A DNA stretch of 64,000 bases from HdN1 sp964473645 (GTDB lineage Bacteria; Pseudomonadota; Gammaproteobacteria; Pseudomonadales; Ketobacteraceae): assembly GCA_964473645.1 (NCBI GenBank), contig CAYYPW010000022.1, forward strand, positions 1 to 64,000, written 5' to 3'. The translations under genes were made by a program, and so were the position numbers. The notes beneath the pieces are model-generated. The model saw only the letters and a program-made list of their open reading frames with translations, searched no databases and was not told where the DNA came from. Positions 61,701 through 64,000 of this stretch are shown here, piece after piece. The stretch's first letter is position 1. The number at the start of each line of letters is the position of its first letter.

Positions 61701-64000
61701 GTTGGCGGCGCTAGTGTCCGTCAGGCTGATCGCCGTGGGGGCGCTTAGGATCGGGGAATCATTGATGCCAATAACGTTCACTGTCAGCGTCTGAGTGTGG
61801 CTCAAGCTGCCGTCAGACGAAGACAGCGTAAAGCTTTCACTGGTATTGCCGCTGAGTGCATTAATCGCTGAGGCATTGGGCACATAGACATACTGACCAC
61901 TGCTGCTATTGAGATAAAGCGTGCCGTAGCTGCCGGTGCGCGAGACATCATAGATGACGCTGTTAATCGTCGTACTGCCGCCAGTCGTGCCGCCTGTAAT
62001 GCCATAGCTTAAGGTCGTACCTTCAGCATCGCTGGCACTTAAAGTGCCCGTTTGATTGCTAAAAGTATCGACAGCATTTGTTTCCGTCAGGCTGATCGCC
62101 GTCGGTGCTGTCAGTACAGGCGTATCATTCACGGCCGTGATGGTAATTGATGAGGTTGCATTGGGAGCAGATGTATTCGATCCACTATTAGCCGTGCCTC
62201 CCGTATCACGAATGCTCGTCACCGTCAGCACGCGGTTAGAAGCCGCCGAGGGATTCTCGCTGGTATTGCGGTAAGTCATGCCATCCAGCAAGGTTTGTGC
62301 AGCAGAACTAGTAATACCGCCGGTCTTGCTGATCGTTACGGTAGCTGTGCCGCTGGCAACACTTACCGTCACCGTCATACCATTAGTGGTCGTGGTGACC
62401 GAGTTGCCATTGGTTAACGCGACATCCGAGCCATCGATCGCCAGAATTTCACTGCTGCCATCGCTTACATTGCTCACGGTCAGAGACATCTGATCAATGG
62501 ACTGGCCGCTCTCCACCGTGCTGAGGGCGACGCTGCTGAAAACATCCGCTGCCGAACCATTTTCAGTATAAGTCGGATTGGCTCCCGTGAAGGTGCTGGT
62601 CGGCGCATCGTTCACGCCAGTGATAGAAACCGTTATATCGGCATTGCTGCTGGTACCGCCATCACCATCATTGACCGTGATCCGCACAGTGCGCGATGTA
62701 CTATTGATATCACCGCTATTACTGTTGCTATAGGTAATATTGTGTATCAGTGCCTGCACCGCTGCGGCATTGGCACTGCTGTTAAGGGTTATCACCAGAT
62801 CATTGGTGCTGCTGCCGCCAGTAAAGGTACCGATCGCCGTGCCGCCATAAGACACGGTTGTTCCGGACACACTGATTTGCCCTGCTCCCGTACCTTCATT
62901 GCGAATCGACAATACATCTTCGGTCGAGACACGGTTGCTCACCACCGCAACGGTAACGTTGCCACTACTGAAATCGCTGGAATCCACATCGGCGACCGTA
63001 CCATTGCTGCTGGCGTCCAGTAACACCGCACTGCCATCTTCGGTATAGCTGACGCTGTCTCCTCCCACGCCAGAAACGACAGGGATGTCATTTACCGCAT
63101 TTACGATAATCGATGCGGTATCAGAACGCAGGGTAACGCCGCCGGTCAGGTTGGCCCAATTCAGCACCTGAAGTCCGCCGTTAAAATCCGCAATATGCAG
63201 TTGGGAACCGTTCACGTAGAGATTACGTGCGCTTCCTGCCGTGTCATAGCTTGTGAGCAACGAAGGCGCGCTTGGCGTACTGATATCCAATACTTTGACG
63301 CCCGTTTCCCGATCAGAAACGTAGGCCGTGGTCCCAGAAATAACCACATCCGAAGCCGTACCGTCGGTATCATAAGTGCCTGCCAGCGTGGGTGAGGCGG
63401 GCGTGCTGATATCGATGACGACAACGCCGCTGGTACCGTCCATGACATAAGCATAATTGCCTGAGACTGCCACCCGGTAAGCGGTACCGGCTGTATCATA
63501 ACTGCCGGTCAGTGTAGGGCTGTTAGGCGTGCTGATATTGGCGATCTTGAGCCCGCCTGCAGCATCGGCCATATAGAGATAACTGCCGGATACCGTCACC
63601 CCATAGACATAGCCTGACGTGTCGAAGTAAGCCACATGGCTTGGGCTGGTGGGCGTACTGATATCGATGATTTGTACGCCTGCGACGTCTTCTGCGACAT
63701 AGGCGTAGTTACCGCTAATGGCAACGCGATAAGGCGCTCCGCTGGGGCCGCTGACATGCGCCACCTGCGTCGGGCTGGCAGGATTGCTGATATCGATCAC
63801 TTTGAGACCAGCAGTACCTGCCCCTGTTGATCCGTCCACGATATAGGCATAGTTACCTTGTAGAATGACGTCGTTGGTGCTGCCCGTCGTATCCACACTG
63901 CCGACGACAGAGGGAGAGGATGGAGTGCTGATATCGACGATCAGAAGCCCTGATGTACCGGCGGCCACATAGGCGTAATTACCGCTCACCACCACACGGT
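55791..64000 (-). CDS. Giant repetitive surface adhesin, partial (5' end outside window)
   Basis: At least 2735 residues are visible. The order is: LVIVD beta-propeller repeats (at least six, 'IDISTPTSP' type, down to about 63130); a cadherin-like/VCBS module (about 63090-62600); a second such module; twelve VCBS-type repeats of 121-122 residues; another module similar to the first (about 57740-57290); then two dystroglycan-type cadherin/Ig domains, a proline-rich stretch ('PPPPIVIITPAAPPAVPP') and a further putative Ig domain. The C-terminus has no glycine-rich RTX nonapeptides. A large exported adhesin secreted by type I secretion with the adjacent TolC is the most likely role. A GTG near 63995 is not the real start, since coding continues to the edge. 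Confidence 0.9.
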   Translation of the reverse strand, partial: RVVVSGNYAYVAAGTSGLLIVDISTPSSPSVVGSVDTTGSTNDVILQGNYAYIVDGSTGAGTAGLKVIDISNPASPTQVAHVSGPSGAPYRVAISGNYAYVAEDVAGVQIIDISTPTSPSHVAYFDTSGYVYGVTVSGSYLYMADAAGGLKIANISTPNSPTLTGSYDTAGTAYRVAVSGNYAYVMDGTSGVVVIDISTPASPTLAGTYDTDGTASDVVISGTTAYVSDRETGVKVLDISTPSAPSLLTSYDTAGSARNLYVNGSQLHIADFNGGLQVLNWANLTGGVTLRSDTASIIVNAVNDIPVVSGVGGDSVSYTEDGSAVLLDASSNGTVADVDSSDFSSGNVTVAVVSNRVSTEDVLSIRNEGTGAGQISVSGTTVSYGGTAIGTFTGGSSTNDLVITLNSSANAAAVQALIHNITYSNSNSGDINSTSRTVRITVNDGDGGTSSNADITVSITGVNDAPTSTFTGANPTYTENGSAADVFSSVALSTVESGQSIDQMSLTVSNVSDGSSEILAIDGSDVALTNGNSVTTTTNGMTVTVSVASGTATVTISKTGGITSSAAQTLLDGMTYRNTSENPSAASNRVLTVTSIRDTGGTANSGSNTSAPNATSSITITAVNDTPVLTAPTAISLTETNAVDTFSNQTGTLSASDAEGTTLSYGITGGTTGGSTTINSVIYDVSRTGSYGTLYLNSSSGQYVYVPNASAINALSGNTSESFTLSSSDGSLSHTQTLTVNVIGINDSPILSAPTAISLTDTSAANTFTNQTGTLSASDAEGTTLTYGITSGTTGGTTTINSVTYDVSRVGTYGTLYLSSSSGQYVYVPNASAINALTANTSESFTLSTSDGSLSHSQTLTINITATSDTPILTAPTAISLTDTNAVDSFSNQTGTLSASDAEGTTLSYGITGGATGGSTTINSVTYDISRTGTYGTLYLNSSSGQYVYVPNASAINALSGNTSESFTLSSSDGSLSHTQTLAINISATNDTPILAASTAISLTDTSAVDSFSNQTGTLSASDAEDTTLSYGITGGTTGGSTTINSITYDVSRTGSYGTLYLNSSSGQYVYVPNASAINALSANTTESFTLSSSDGGLSHTQTLTINVTGVNDAPILSAPTAISLTDTSAANTFTNQTGTLSASDAEGTTLTYGITSGTSGGNTTINSVTYDVSRAGTYGTLYLNSSSGQYAYVPNASAINALTANTGESFTLSSSDGSFSHSQTLTINVTATNDTPILTAPTAISLIDTNATDGFSNQTGTLSSSDAEGTTLSYGITGGTTGGSTTINSVTYDVSRTGSYGTLYLNSSSGQYVYVLNASVINALSGNTSESFTLSSSDGSLSHSQTLAINVAATNDTPILTATTAISLTDTSAVDTFSNQTGTLSASDVEGTILNYGITGGTTGGSTTINSVTYDVSRVGTYGTLYLSSSAGQYVYVPNASAINALTANTSESFTLSSSDGSLSHSQALTINVTATNDTPILGAATAISLTDTSATDSFSNQTGTLSASDAEGATLSYGITGGTTSSTTINSVAYDVSRTGSYGTLCLNSSSGQYVYVPNASAINALTANTSESFTLSSSDGSLSHSQTLMVNVAATNDTPILTAPTAIGLTETNAVDTFSNQTGTLSASDAEGTTLSYGIAGGTTSSTTINSVTYDVSRTGNYGTLYLNSSSGQYVYVPNASVINTLSGNTSESFMLSSSDGSLSHTQTLTINVTATNDTPILTALTAISLTDTSAANTFSNQTGTLSASDAEGTTLTYGITSGTSGGSTTINSVTYDVSRSGSYGTLYLNSSTGQYVYVPNASVINALSGNTSESFTLSSSDGSLSHSQTLAINVNATNDTPILAATTAINLTDTSAVDTFSNQTGTLSANDAEGTTLNYGITGGTTGGSTTINSVIYDVLRTGSFGTLYLNSGSGQYVYVPNASVMNALSGNTNENFTLSSSDGVLSHSQTLTINVTATNDTPILTAPAAINLTDTSVTDTFNNQTGSLSASDAEGTTLSYGITGGTNGNITIDNIIYDISRTGNYGTLHVNSNSGQYVYIPNAAAVNALINNSSETFDFTSSDGSLVDTKTLIISVTAANDLPQDGNLNSDIVNFTEDGNPVLLDVNSNAMVSDLDSANFNGGNITVSITANRINSEDVLSIRNQGNNSDQIGISGSTITYGVNTIGTFTGGTGANDLVISLNANADANAVQALIRNLTYSNTNSSDPTTTSRTLRVTLTDDQGGSSESTEVTVTVTGINDTPLVVSAIPAQLATEDSSFNYTMSATHFADVDPADTLTYSATLSNGAPLPAWLSFNASTLTFSGTPTNADVGSLSIRVTVADQTNASANTDFVLTVANSNDTPISLANAANGSGTIGRPITPIVIDSTLFTDIDAGDRLQFSAQLSDGQALPDWLQFDSTTLVLSGTPPLDGTNAGITSIQIVATDLSGATATQEVRLTLEREIPPPPPIVIITPAAPPAVPPVAPPPPVTLTLIPAAPLTGIVASGNAETVFSVTSSPLVTSLAPSFTPSVTAPAPVISVASSNFVEVTPSSSNAPAGLFASRSTESISFTQNSTFSYQLPNGTFTHSDASASITVEARQANGQPLPSWLKFDSNSGTFKGTPPPGYEGTLEVVVVARDNKGAEATAKVTMNVGKSKASTDEPSAPKANEKPNDDAQAGTLDSAILTEETIVLAFDDIELLLLSDVIDAPSAYNVEGAMPFSASLNAVAFTFERDVAKLQAALIGQTG
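57747..62129 (-). repeat. Array of twelve ~366-bp VCBS-type repeats
   Basis: Nine units of 366 bp and three of 363 bp fill exactly 4383 bp. Each unit begins with 'NDTPIL(T/S/G/A)A' and contains 'NQTGTLSASDAEGTTLSYGI', 'YGTLYLNSSSGQYVYVPNAS' and 'ESFTLSSSDGSLSHSQTL'. The one-codon deletions are in units 8, 9 and 12. Unit sequences differ in a small set of positions, so the array has grown by recent duplication or gene conversion. Confidence 0.9.

Noticed and set aside
57747..62129. Regular repeats considered as CRISPR or other non-coding array
   Set aside because: The unit is 366 bp, in frame throughout, and encodes a VCBS-type domain.

Overview
The window is chromosomal DNA from a gammaproteobacterium. 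Evidence for this is the Pseudomonas-type pyrB-pyrC' pair, the yqgE-ruvX pair, a pilT-pilU pair, and many secreted proteins of the kind seen in surface-associated, polymer-degrading genera (PA14, ricin-type lectin and beta/gamma-crystallin domains, a giant VCBS adhesin). A Cellvibrio- or Pseudomonas-like relative is my best guess, but no rRNA or tRNA is present to settle it.

Region 1 (1-21317). A truncated crotonase gene lies divergent from yqgE-ruvX. Next comes a co-directional minus-strand block for denitrification, read in the order norC, norB, norQ, small membrane protein, polyferredoxin, norD, nirS, nirM, nirC, nirF, nirDL, nirGH, nirJ, nirN. It encodes nitric oxide reductase with its maturation factors, cytochrome cd1 nitrite reductase with its cytochrome donors, and most of the heme d1 pathway. 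An FNR/DNR-type box sits in front of norC. A patatin-like lipoprotein gene and pyrB-pyrC'-tetR follow. The nor-nir block therefore separates ruvX from pyrB, genes that are neighbours in Pseudomonas, and no pyrR is present.

Region 2 (21349-30633). Six minus-strand genes form a signalling unit, read as porin, small PstS-like periplasmic protein, hybrid histidine kinase with three receiver domains, CheR, stand-alone CheB, and a REC-PAS-GGDEF-EAL protein. Region 3 (30947-36979) holds an acyltransferase, pilU, pilT, a TetR regulator with a candidate operator, and two unrecognised genes.

Region 4 (37273-45976). An Asp/Asn-hydroxylase-like oxygenase, an MBOAT acyltransferase and an SGNH/DltD-like protein form a tight operon, probably for surface-polymer modification. 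Two convergent lipoprotein genes follow, with a C-terminal gene remnant and a perfect 34-bp palindrome between them. A small membrane protein and a TpbA-like periplasmic phosphatase complete the region.

Region 5 (46116-64000). This is a secretome region: a metzincin protease with a ricin-type lectin tail and a separate propeptide-like partner, a multidomain secreted di-heme protein, and an apparent operon of giant VCBS adhesin, TolC-like channel, unknown protein and radical SAM enzyme. The adhesin carries twelve near-identical 366-bp repeats and runs off the window end.
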